This document shows, in pieces, positions 1 to 7,351 of a stretch of DNA of 11,547 bases. Position numbers and translations under genes: made by a program. Each line of letters opens with the position of its first letter. Position 1 is the stretch's first letter. Origin of the DNA: Candidatus Aminicenantota bacterium (GTDB lineage: Bacteria; Acidobacteriota; Aminicenantia; UBA2199); assembly GCA_030612495.1 (NCBI GenBank), contig JAUWNT010000068.1, positions 1 to 11,547 of the forward strand, in the 5' to 3' direction. The notes below the pieces were generated by a model. It was not told where the DNA came from and ran no database searches. It saw only the letters and a list, made by a program, of their open reading frames with translations.

Positions 1-1838
1 AATTCAATAGAGCATTAAAATATGATTTAGAAAGAGGTCAAACAGCTATTAATTTGTTGCTGGATAAGGCAACTCAACTGTGTGTTGATGCTGATAATGC
101 AAAGGATGAAGAAGTTGGATATAGAGGTGTTTCAATATCAAATTTAGAAGATTTTTCAAAGGCTTTATCAGAAATCGACCTGGAGAAATATCCAATTTAT
201 ATAAATGCTGGCTTCTCTTCAACACAAATAGTAATGATATTAGTTGCTTTTTTAAAAAAGCAAAATATAGATTTAAATAGAATAGAGGGTAGTGTTGAGG
301 CTGACCCTATTGGATTTATGCTTGTTGAGGGGAGTTTACCTGTTTCATTAGAATTTGTTTATGACAAAATGGCATCGCTTTTAAAATGGACCAAATATAA
401 TATGCCAAAGTTAAGAACTATTGGAATAAATGGTCTTGCCTTTCACAACTCAGGTGCAAGTGCTGTTCAGGAATTAGCATATGTAATGGCTACTGCTGTT
501 GAGTATATTAATCAAATGTTAGATAGAGGTTTAAATATTGATGATATTGCCCGGGGCATAAGGCTTACTTTTGGAATAGGGCCTTTCTATTTTATGGAGG
601 TTGCAAAGCTAAGAGCTGTAAGAATTATATGGGTAAAAATCATTAAAACTTATAAAGGTAATAGAGAATCTCAAAAAGCTAAGATCCATGCAAGAACCTC
701 ATTTCTTAATCAGACAAAATATGACCCTTATGTAAACATGTTAAGAACAACAACAGAGGCTTTTTCAGCAGTAGTGGGTGGAGTTGACAGTTTGCATACA
801 AATTCTTTTAATGAATGTTTTGAAGAGCCAGATGAATTTTCAAGAAGGATTGCGCGGAATACACAAATAATTTTAAACGAAGAAACTCGTTTGAGCAATT
901 TAATAGAGCCTGGTGCAGGTTCTTATTATGTTGAGAAATTAACTGATGAAGTTGCTAAAAAAGCATGGGCATTGTTTCAGAAAATCGAGAAAAATGGGGG
1001 TGTGTTTAAGGCTCTCAAAAAGGATTATCTGCAAGAAGAAGTAGAGAAAGTTGATGAAAGAAGAAGAAAGGATATTGCAAAGAGAAAAAGAGTCATCATT
1101 GGCACTAATATGTATTCTAACTTGAAAGAGAAAAAATTGGATTTGAAATTCCCTGATTATGGAGAAATTCGAAAGAAAAGAAAGCAATATCTAAAAGAGT
1201 ACAGGAGCTCAGGAATACATGGAAAACATATTAAAGAGCTCAAATATCTATCTTCAAATCCAGAAAATATCATTGATATTGGAATAGAAGCAGTTTTAAA
1301 AGGCGCAACTATTGGAGAAATTACAGAAGCAATAACAAAGAGCTCTGGAGATTTGGTATCTATTAAAAGATTAAAGATGCATAGAACTTCAGAAAGTTTT
1401 GAAGAGATAAGAGATGCAGTTGAAATATATAAAGAAAAAATGGGTTTTAGGCCAAAAATTTTCTTAGCAAATATGGGTTCTCTTTCTCAGTACAAGGCAA
1501 GAGCTGATTTCTCTAAGGGATTTTTTGAAGTTGGAGGGTTTGAAGTTATTTATCCAGAAGGTTTTGATAATACTGAAGCTGCTGTTTGTGCTGCAATAGA
1601 ATCGGAAGCCCAGGTTGTAGTTATGTGTTCGACTGACGATAAATATCCAGGATTGGTTCCCCATATAACAAAAGCTCTAAAAGAGAAAAAAGCAGATATA
1701 GTTGTTGTTTTAGCAGGGTATCCAAAAAATCAGATTGAAGAACACAGGAAAAACGGTGTTGATGAATTTATATATTTAGGAGCTGATACTCATCTCATAT
1801 TATTGAGCGTGTTAAAGAAGATTGGGGTAATAAAATGA
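1..1838 (+). CDS. mutA: Methylmalonyl-CoA mutase small (non-catalytic) subunit, 5'-truncated by window edge
   Basis: This is the partner subunit of cytoplasmic adenosylcobalamin-dependent methylmalonyl-CoA mutase, which interconverts (R)-methylmalonyl-CoA and succinyl-CoA in propionate metabolism. The frame is already open at base 3 and 611 residues are visible. Aligned by eye to the downstream MutB, the first visible residues (FNRALKYDLERGQ) match MutB residues near 102-115, so about 100 N-terminal residues and the start codon lie outside the window. The TTG at 54 is internal and is not a start. The TIM-barrel part has family blocks such as LRTTTEAFSAVVGG and SLHTNS. The C-terminal Rossmann-like domain begins near RPKIFLANMG, but the cobalamin motif DxHxxG of MutB is replaced by LSQYKA: the Asp is Leu, the His ligand is Gln (codon 1488-1490) and the final Gly is Ala. 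This loss is typical of the small subunit. The stop overlaps the mutB start (ATGA), so the genes are probably co-translated. Confidence 0.93.
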   Translation, partial: FNRALKYDLERGQTAINLLLDKATQLCVDADNAKDEEVGYRGVSISNLEDFSKALSEIDLEKYPIYINAGFSSTQIVMILVAFLKKQNIDLNRIEGSVEADPIGFMLVEGSLPVSLEFVYDKMASLLKWTKYNMPKLRTIGINGLAFHNSGASAVQELAYVMATAVEYINQMLDRGLNIDDIARGIRLTFGIGPFYFMEVAKLRAVRIIWVKIIKTYKGNRESQKAKIHARTSFLNQTKYDPYVNMLRTTTEAFSAVVGGVDSLHTNSFNECFEEPDEFSRRIARNTQIILNEETRLSNLIEPGAGSYYVEKLTDEVAKKAWALFQKIEKNGGVFKALKKDYLQEEVEKVDERRRKDIAKRKRVIIGTNMYSNLKEKKLDLKFPDYGEIRKKRKQYLKEYRSSGIHGKHIKELKYLSSNPENIIDIGIEAVLKGATIGEITEAITKSSGDLVSIKRLKMHRTSESFEEIRDAVEIYKEKMGFRPKIFLANMGSLSQYKARADFSKGFFEVGGFEVIYPEGFDNTEAAVCAAIESEAQVVVMCSTDDKYPGLVPHITKALKEKKADIVVVLAGYPKNQIEEHRKNGVDEFIYLGADTHLILLSVLKKIGVIK

Positions 1839-4018
1839 TAAGAAAACCAGATTTTACAAAAATAGATTTAGATCTGAATTCTCAGGAGATTTCAAGAGAG
1901 GAATGGCAGAATAAGGTAGAGAAGAATACTGGAAAATCTATTGATGAATTAATATGGCATACAAATGAACAGATAGATGTTAAACCTTTATATAGAAGAG
2001 AAGATATAAAAGATTTTGAGCACCTTGATTACATGTCAGGTATTCCGCCTTTCTTACGCGGTCCTTATGCAACAATGTATGTGCAAAGGCCCTGGACTGT
2101 TCGTCAATATGCGGGTTTTTCAACTGCAGAAGAGAGTAATGCATTTTATAGAAGAAATTTAGCTGCAGGTCAAAAGGGACTTTCAATTGCATTCGATTTA
2201 GCCACTCATAGAGGGTATGATTCTGATCACCCAAGGGTTGTTGGGGATGTTGGAAAAGCGGGGGTTGCAATCGATTCTATTGAGGATATGAAAATTCTAT
2301 TCTCAGGCATCCCTCTTGATAAGATGTCAGTATCAATGACAATGAATGGTGCTGTTTTACCAATAATGGCATTCTATATAGTTGCAGCAGAGGAACAGAA
2401 AGTTAAACCTGAACAATTGGCAGGCACAATTCAAAATGATATTTTAAAAGAGTATATGGTTCGTAACACTTATATTTACCCTCCAGAGCAATCAATGAAG
2501 ATTATTGCAGATATTTTTATATTTACTTCAAAATATATGCCTAAATTCAATAGTATAAGTATTTCAGGATATCATATGCAGGAGGCAGGTGCCACAGCTG
2601 ACCTGGAAATGGCATATACTTTAGCTGATGGGCTTGAATATGTTAAAGCTGGAATAAAAGCAGGCTTAAATATTGATGATTTTGCACCAAGGCTCTCTTT
2701 TTTCTGGGCTCTGGGTATGAACTATTTTATGGAAATTGCAAAAATGAGAGCAGCACGTTTGATATGGGCAAAATTAATAAAACAGTTCAATCCGAAAAAT
2801 CCAAAATCAATGTCATTAAGAACTCACTCCCAGACTTCCGGATGGAGCTTAACTGCACAGGATCCATTTAATAATGTTATAAGAACTTGCATGGAAGCCT
2901 CTGCAGCAGTTCTTGGCCACACTCAATCTTTGCACACAAATTCTCTTGATGAAGCAATCGCATTACCAACTGATTTTTCAGCAAGAATAGCAAGAAATAC
3001 TCAATTATATCTTCAAAATGAGACAAATCTAACAAAAGTAATTGATCCCTGGGCTGGATCGTATTATGTTGAAAGCTTGACAGATGAATTATTAAAGAAA
3101 GGATGGGAACATATTCTTGAAATTGAATCATATGGAGGTATGACAAAAGCAATTGAAGCAGGTATTCCAAAAATGAGAATTGAAGAGGCTTCTGCCAGAC
3201 GTCAGGCAAAAATTGATTCTGGAGAAGAGACCATAGTAGGAGTCAATAAATACTGCCTTGATAAGGAAGAGCCAATTGAAATTCTTGAAGTTGATAATGC
3301 AACTGTCCGCTTGTCCCAGATTAAGAGGCTAAAACAGATAAAAGAAAAACGAAATAACAGGAAAGTTGAAGAGTCTCTTAGAGCTATAACGTATTGTGTA
3401 AAAACAGGTGAAGGTAATTTACTTGATTTGTCAATTAAAGCTGCTAGAAATAGAGCAACTTTGGGTGAAATATCTTATGCAATAGAAAAAATATCAGGAA
3501 GGTATAAGGCTATGACAAAAACAATTTCAGGGGTTTATGGGAAAGAATATGGGGACAAGGATGAAAATATGTATAAAGAAGTCCGTAAAATGACAGATAG
3601 TTTTGCAAAAAAAGAGGGTCGCCGTCCCAGGATTATGATTGCAAAAATGGGTCAGGATGGTCATGACCGTGGTGCAAAGGTGATTGCTACTGCATATGCT
3701 GATATGGGATTCGATGTGGATATGGGGCCCTTATTTCAAACGCCTGAGGAAACAGCAAAACAGGCTGTTGAGAATGATGTTCATATTATTGGTATGAGTT
3801 CGCTTGCAGGAGGCCATAAGACGTTATTACCGCAGTTGAAAGAAGAACTGAAAAAATTGGGTAGAGAGGATATAATTATAACTTGTGGAGGTGTAATACC
3901 TGCCCAGGATTATGATTTTCTCTATAAACATGGAGCATCAGCCATTTTTGGGCCAGGAACAAAAATTCCTTATACTGCAAAAAAGGTTATGGAAGAAATA
4001 AACAAAAGATTTACTTAA
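1835..4018 (+). CDS. mutB: Methylmalonyl-CoA mutase large (catalytic) subunit
   Basis: This 727-residue protein is the catalytic cobalamin-binding subunit of methylmalonyl-CoA mutase, of normal length for the family. The N-terminal TIM barrel carries the substrate residues in their usual settings: Tyr92 in RQYAGFST, Arg210 in YMVRNTYIYPP, and Tyr246-His247 in SGYHMQEAGA. The Tyr/Arg pair fits methylmalonyl-CoA; isobutyryl-CoA mutases carry Phe and Gln at these positions, so this is unlikely to be a branched-acyl mutase. The C-terminal B12 domain has KMGQDGHDRG, with Lys604, Asp608 and lower-ligand His610, followed by the SSLAGGH and GGVIP loops. The ATG overlaps the mutA stop by 4 bp and a weak GGGG lies 7 bases upstream, suggesting translational coupling. 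No meaB/argK chaperone or methylmalonyl-CoA epimerase follows; the next gene is unrelated. The gene is intact. Confidence 0.97.
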   Translation: MIRKPDFTKIDLDLNSQEISREEWQNKVEKNTGKSIDELIWHTNEQIDVKPLYRREDIKDFEHLDYMSGIPPFLRGPYATMYVQRPWTVRQYAGFSTAEESNAFYRRNLAAGQKGLSIAFDLATHRGYDSDHPRVVGDVGKAGVAIDSIEDMKILFSGIPLDKMSVSMTMNGAVLPIMAFYIVAAEEQKVKPEQLAGTIQNDILKEYMVRNTYIYPPEQSMKIIADIFIFTSKYMPKFNSISISGYHMQEAGATADLEMAYTLADGLEYVKAGIKAGLNIDDFAPRLSFFWALGMNYFMEIAKMRAARLIWAKLIKQFNPKNPKSMSLRTHSQTSGWSLTAQDPFNNVIRTCMEASAAVLGHTQSLHTNSLDEAIALPTDFSARIARNTQLYLQNETNLTKVIDPWAGSYYVESLTDELLKKGWEHILEIESYGGMTKAIEAGIPKMRIEEASARRQAKIDSGEETIVGVNKYCLDKEEPIEILEVDNATVRLSQIKRLKQIKEKRNNRKVEESLRAITYCVKTGEGNLLDLSIKAARNRATLGEISYAIEKISGRYKAMTKTISGVYGKEYGDKDENMYKEVRKMTDSFAKKEGRRPRIMIAKMGQDGHDRGAKVIATAYADMGFDVDMGPLFQTPEETAKQAVENDVHIIGMSSLAGGHKTLLPQLKEELKKLGREDIIITCGGVIPAQDYDFLYKHGASAIFGPGTKIPYTAKKVMEEINKRFT

Positions 4019-4022
4019 TTTA

Positions 4023-4042
4023 ATATCCCTTTTTAAGGATAT
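4023..4042 (+). repeat. Imperfect palindrome, upstream copy of a 16-bp repeat pair
   Basis: ATATCC (4023-4028) and GGATAT (4037-4042) form a 6-bp inverted repeat around an 8-base T-rich loop, starting 4 bases after the mutB stop codon. No T-tract follows, so it is a poor intrinsic terminator. Its core ATCCCTTTTTAAGGAT (4025-4040) matches 15 of 16 bases of the copy at 4107-4122. It could be an operator half-site pair, a 3'-end stabilising hairpin for mutAB mRNA, or a decayed terminator. Confidence 0.55.
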
Positions 4043-4062
4043 GAAGAAGATGTAGCTTTTAT

Positions 4063-4091
4063 TTGTAAAATAGATGGCAATAGTATATAAT
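4063..4091 (+). promoter_or_regulatory. Predicted sigma70-type promoter for the glycan operon
   Basis: TTGTAA (4063-4068) and a perfect TATAAT (4086-4091) are separated by 17 bases, the optimal spacing. Transcription would start near 4098, about 53 bases before the glycosyltransferase ATG at 4151. The promoter lies between the two 16-bp palindromes, and its transcript would run straight into the hairpin at 4102-4127. This is predicted from sequence only; AT-rich gaps yield chance TATAAT boxes, but the spacing and position are good. Confidence 0.6.
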
Positions 4092-4101
4092 TTTATCAGG
4101 T

Positions 4102-4132
4102 AATAAATCCCTTTTTTAGGATTTATTTTTTT
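4102..4132 (+). terminator. Intrinsic terminator, possibly an attenuator for the downstream operon
   Basis: AATAAATCC (4102-4110) pairs perfectly with GGATTTATT (4119-4127) around an 8-base loop, and a T run extends through 4132. The stem is AT-rich, as is common in low-GC genomes. It can end mutAB transcription. It also lies about 4 bases after the predicted start of the promoter at 4063-4091, so it could act as an attenuator or a 5' stabilising hairpin on the glycosyltransferase mRNA. Its core (4107-4122) is the second copy of the 16-bp palindromic repeat. Confidence 0.65.
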
Positions 4133-4150
4133 GCTGGAAAGGATATTGTT

Positions 4151-6388
4151 ATGAAAAAAATAAAAATTTCATGTATTGGAAATTTTCCCCCACGTCAATG
4201 TGGAATTGCTACATTTACAAGAGATCTTATAGAATCAATTATTGAAAATAAGAAAGAGAAAAAGATTAAAGCTGAGGCTTACATTATTGCTATGAACGAC
4301 CCAAATCAAACATATAATTATCCAGAAGAGGTTAAATTTGAGATAAGGCAGGAGCATCAGAGGGATTATTTAAAAGCAGCTAAGTTTATTAATTACAGTG
4401 ATGCTAATATTTGTGTTTTACAGCATGAGTTTGGTATATTTGGTGGTGATAGAGGTATTTATATCCTTCCTTTGATCCACAGATTAAAAATACCATTGAT
4501 TGTTACTTTTCATACTGTATTGGAAAATCCTTCTTACAATGAAAAAGTAATTATCCAGGAAATCAGCAATAAGGCGGAAAAAGTAGTAGTTATGAGCAAT
4601 CTGGCTGTTGACTTTTTAACTAAAATTTATAATGTACCTCAAGAAAAAATCGAACTCATAGAGCATGGTGTTCCTGATTTTAATTTTGTTTTGAGAAAGA
4701 AATATAAAAAAAAGTTAAACCTTGAAAATAAAAGAAGTCTCTTAACATTTGGCTTGTTGAGTAGAGACAAGGGCATTGAAACTGTGATTAATGCTTTGCC
4801 AAAGGTTATTAAGAATCATCCTGATATTATCTATATTATATTGGGGAAAACACATCCAGGTGTAGTAAGAGTTTCAGGTGAGGAATATAGAAATTCTCTA
4901 AAACATCTCGTTGAAAAAAATAAGCTTAGAAAAAATGTCTATTTTTACGACTCTTATGTAAGTAATGAGAAAATATTTGAATATTTATCTGCTATTGATA
5001 TTTATATAACCCCTTATCTTAATAAGGCTCAAATCACAAGCGGTACTCTATCTTATGCTATTGGAGCGGGGACAGCTGTAGTTTCAACACCGTATTGGCA
5101 TGCAAAAGAACTTTTAGCGGATAAAAGAGGGAGATTGTTTGATTTTGGTGATTCAGATGCTCTTGCTGATATTCTTATTGAATTATTAGATAAGCCTTCA
5201 GAGCTACCTGAAATGAGGAAGAAGGCTTATAAATATGGCAGGGAGACAATTTGGCCAAAAGTTGGCTCTAAGTATTTTAAGCTCCTTTCTAAAATATTGA
5301 ACTCACGGATTAACTTGAAACTAAAGGAAGAACCAATAATTAATCCTTTGGTTTTACCAAAATTTAGCTTATTACATATAAGAAGGTTAACTGATGATAC
5401 GGGAATTATCCAACATGCAAAGTATAACATTCCTAATTTAAAGAGTGGTTATACCCTTGATGACAATGCCAGGGCTCTCTTATTGTGTTTAATGGCTTAC
5501 AAGCAAAAAAAAGATCCAATAGCATTAGATTTATTACCTGTGTATTTAAGTTATATCTATTATATGCAAAATGATGATGGGACATTTAGAAATTTGTTAA
5601 GCTTCAGCAGGGGTTTTTTAGATAAAAAAGGTTCAGAAGATTCATTCGGAAGAACAATATGGGCTTTAGGTTTTCTTATTCGGTTCACTAAAAATGATAC
5701 ATACTTTCAAATATCAAAAGAGATGTTTGCTAAAGCATTCAAGAATTTCAAAAAACTGAAATCTATAAGGGGTATGGCGAATACAGTAATTGGTATCTGT
5801 CATTATCTACACCGCTTTTTAAGTGATGAGGAGATGAATAAAGTACTTAGAGATATTACATACAATATTATTGATAAGTATGAAAAAGAAAGAAGAAAAG
5901 ATTGGAACTGGTTTGAATCAATAATGACATATGATAATGGAATTATTCCGGCAGCTCTTTTTTCTGCGTATAAATTAATCAATGATGATAAAATATTAAT
6001 TGTTGCTAAAGAGTCAATGGAATTTTTGGAAAAAATCATTTCTAATGAGGGATATATATCGTTGATAGGAAATAATGGTTGGTATAAAAGGGGAAAGACC
6101 CGTTCCAGATATGCTCAGCAGCCAGTTGATGCTGCTGCTACAGTTTTGATGTTTTATCAGGCTTTTATAGCTACTAAAGACAATAAATATATTGATAAAC
6201 TTTTCACCTCATTTATGTGGTTTTTGGGAGAGAATGATTTAAGAACTCCATTGTATGATTTTGAAACGCGTGGCTGCAATGATGGATTAGAGAGTCATGG
6301 TGTAAATAGAAATCAAGGAGCTGAGAGTACAATATCATACCTGATTTCTCATTTAACAGTTCTTCAGGCTTTTGAGAGGTTCATTTAA
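4151..6388 (+). CDS. GT4-family glycosyltransferase fused to a C-terminal alpha-helical, six-hairpin-like domain
   Basis: This 745-residue cytoplasmic protein has no signal peptide. Residues about 4-380 are a GT-B fold glycosyltransferase of the GT4 type. The N-terminal loop is PRQCGIATFTRDL (14-26), followed by HEFGIFGGDRG (92-102), TFHTVLENPS (119-128) and the second-domain start LLTFGLLSRDKG (197-208). The usual GT4 E-x7-E donor motif is changed: Gln294 and Tyr302 occupy the two Glu positions in QITSGTLSYAIGAG. Residues about 400-745 are a separate helical domain with repeated aromatic/acidic blocks: GYTLDDNARAL (433-443), SEDSFGRTIWALG (495-507), DWNWFE (584-589), QQPVDAAATV (656-665) and NQGAEST (721-727). 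It resembles an (alpha/alpha)6 barrel of the kind found in glycosidases and epimerases, but I cannot assign an activity. An AAAGGA ribosome site lies 7 bases before the ATG. It heads the operon with a GH130 and a second GT4, suggesting synthesis of a mannose-containing glycan. Donor and acceptor are unknown. Confidence 0.85.
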   Translation: MKKIKISCIGNFPPRQCGIATFTRDLIESIIENKKEKKIKAEAYIIAMNDPNQTYNYPEEVKFEIRQEHQRDYLKAAKFINYSDANICVLQHEFGIFGGDRGIYILPLIHRLKIPLIVTFHTVLENPSYNEKVIIQEISNKAEKVVVMSNLAVDFLTKIYNVPQEKIELIEHGVPDFNFVLRKKYKKKLNLENKRSLLTFGLLSRDKGIETVINALPKVIKNHPDIIYIILGKTHPGVVRVSGEEYRNSLKHLVEKNKLRKNVYFYDSYVSNEKIFEYLSAIDIYITPYLNKAQITSGTLSYAIGAGTAVVSTPYWHAKELLADKRGRLFDFGDSDALADILIELLDKPSELPEMRKKAYKYGRETIWPKVGSKYFKLLSKILNSRINLKLKEEPIINPLVLPKFSLLHIRRLTDDTGIIQHAKYNIPNLKSGYTLDDNARALLLCLMAYKQKKDPIALDLLPVYLSYIYYMQNDDGTFRNLLSFSRGFLDKKGSEDSFGRTIWALGFLIRFTKNDTYFQISKEMFAKAFKNFKKLKSIRGMANTVIGICHYLHRFLSDEEMNKVLRDITYNIIDKYEKERRKDWNWFESIMTYDNGIIPAALFSAYKLINDDKILIVAKESMEFLEKIISNEGYISLIGNNGWYKRGKTRSRYAQQPVDAAATVLMFYQAFIATKDNKYIDKLFTSFMWFLGENDLRTPLYDFETRGCNDGLESHGVNRNQGAESTISYLISHLTVLQAFERFI

Positions 6389-6420
6389 AAAGCTATTTTG
6401 ATTTTTAAAAAGGAAATGTA

Positions 6421-7350
6421 ATGGCTATTATAAAGAGATATGAGAATAACCCAATATTAACTAAAGATGATGTCCCATATCCAGTAGCAACTGTTCATAA
6501 TGCTGCTGTAGTAAAATATAATAATAAATATATAATGATCTTTCGCTCGCACTTAAAAAATGGACGTAGTATTCTTGGTATAGCATATAGTGATAATGGA
6601 TTTAAATTCGAAGTGGCTAAAAAGCCTTTTATGGTTCCTGCAAAACATGGGATTTTTAAAGAGTATGAAGAATATGGAATTGAAGATCCACGTATTACTT
6701 TTATAGATAAAGAGTATTTGATTACTTATAGTGCTTATTCAAGATATGGAGTTCGTGTAGCTCTTGCGAAAACTAAAGATTTTAATAGAGTTGAAAGGTT
6801 TTCTCTAATAACTGAAGCTGATTATAGAAATGTTGTTATTTTCCCCGAAAAAGTTGAAGGCTTATATGTTAGACTGGATAGACCACACTCTGAAATAATT
6901 CCTTGGTCAATATGGATATCTTATTCTCCGGATTTAAAATTTTGGGGGGAGTCTAAATTGATAATAAAACCTGCTCAATATCACTGGGATGAGGCAAAGA
7001 TTGGTCCGGGTGCTACACCAATAAAAACAAAATATGGATGGTTAAACATTTATCATGGAGTGTTTCAAACAATGGATGGTAATATTTATAGGTTGGGTGT
7101 TGCATTGCATGATCTGAAAGATCCTTCCAAAATTATTGGTGTAGGTGATAACTGGATATTGCAGCCTGAAGAATTATATGAAGTTACTGGTTATGTTCAT
7201 AATGTGGTTTTTTCATGTGGAGCTGTACCTGAGGATGATGGCTTTGTAAAGATTTATTGGGGAGGAGCGGATAGTGTGATGTGTGTTGGCACTGCTAAAA
7301 TTGATGATCTTGTTAATCATTGCTTGAGAAATACAAGGCCAGCATTATAG
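6421..7350 (+). CDS. GH130-family glycoside phosphorylase, short form (predicted beta-mannoside phosphorylase)
   Basis: This 309-residue five-bladed beta-propeller enzyme belongs to family GH130, whose members mostly split beta-mannosides with phosphate to release mannose 1-phosphate; a minority hydrolyse. There is no signal peptide, so it acts in the cytoplasm. The family signature GIEDPR (86-91) contains the general acid Asp89. Other blocks are VHNAAVV (25-31), FRS (41-43), RLDRPH (151-156), KIGPGATP (193-200), YHG (211-213) and YWGGAD (279-284). The Arg/His residues at 151-156 and His212 sit where phosphorylases bind phosphate, favouring phosphorolysis over hydrolysis; this is a by-eye comparison. 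The length fits the short GH130 group. AGGA (6411-6414) is 6 bases before the ATG. The gap from the preceding gene is 32 bases, and the next gene starts one base after the stop. Linkage and chain-length specificity cannot be read from the sequence; beta-1,2- or beta-1,4-mannosides are both possible. Confidence 0.88.
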   Translation: MAIIKRYENNPILTKDDVPYPVATVHNAAVVKYNNKYIMIFRSHLKNGRSILGIAYSDNGFKFEVAKKPFMVPAKHGIFKEYEEYGIEDPRITFIDKEYLITYSAYSRYGVRVALAKTKDFNRVERFSLITEADYRNVVIFPEKVEGLYVRLDRPHSEIIPWSIWISYSPDLKFWGESKLIIKPAQYHWDEAKIGPGATPIKTKYGWLNIYHGVFQTMDGNIYRLGVALHDLKDPSKIIGVGDNWILQPEELYEVTGYVHNVVFSCGAVPEDDGFVKIYWGGADSVMCVGTAKIDDLVNHCLRNTRPAL

Positions 7351-7351
7351 G

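Noticed and set aside
54..56. TTG as a start codon for the first gene
   Set aside because: The same frame is open back to base 3 and its upstream residues align with MutB, so this TTG encodes an internal Leu.
2877..3209. 110-codon open frame antisense to mutB
   Set aside because: mutB is intact and strongly conserved here; the reverse frame is Leu/Gln-rich and unlike a known protein.
4041..4055. Tiny open frame ATG AAG AAG ATG TAG after mutB
   Set aside because: It is four codons long with no suitably placed ribosome site, within a hairpin-containing intergenic gap.
6416..6423. ATGTAATG, a minimal start-stop element overlapping the short GH130 start
   Set aside because: The AGGA ribosome site is almost adjacent to the first ATG and correctly spaced for the ATG at 6421, so the overlap is probably chance.
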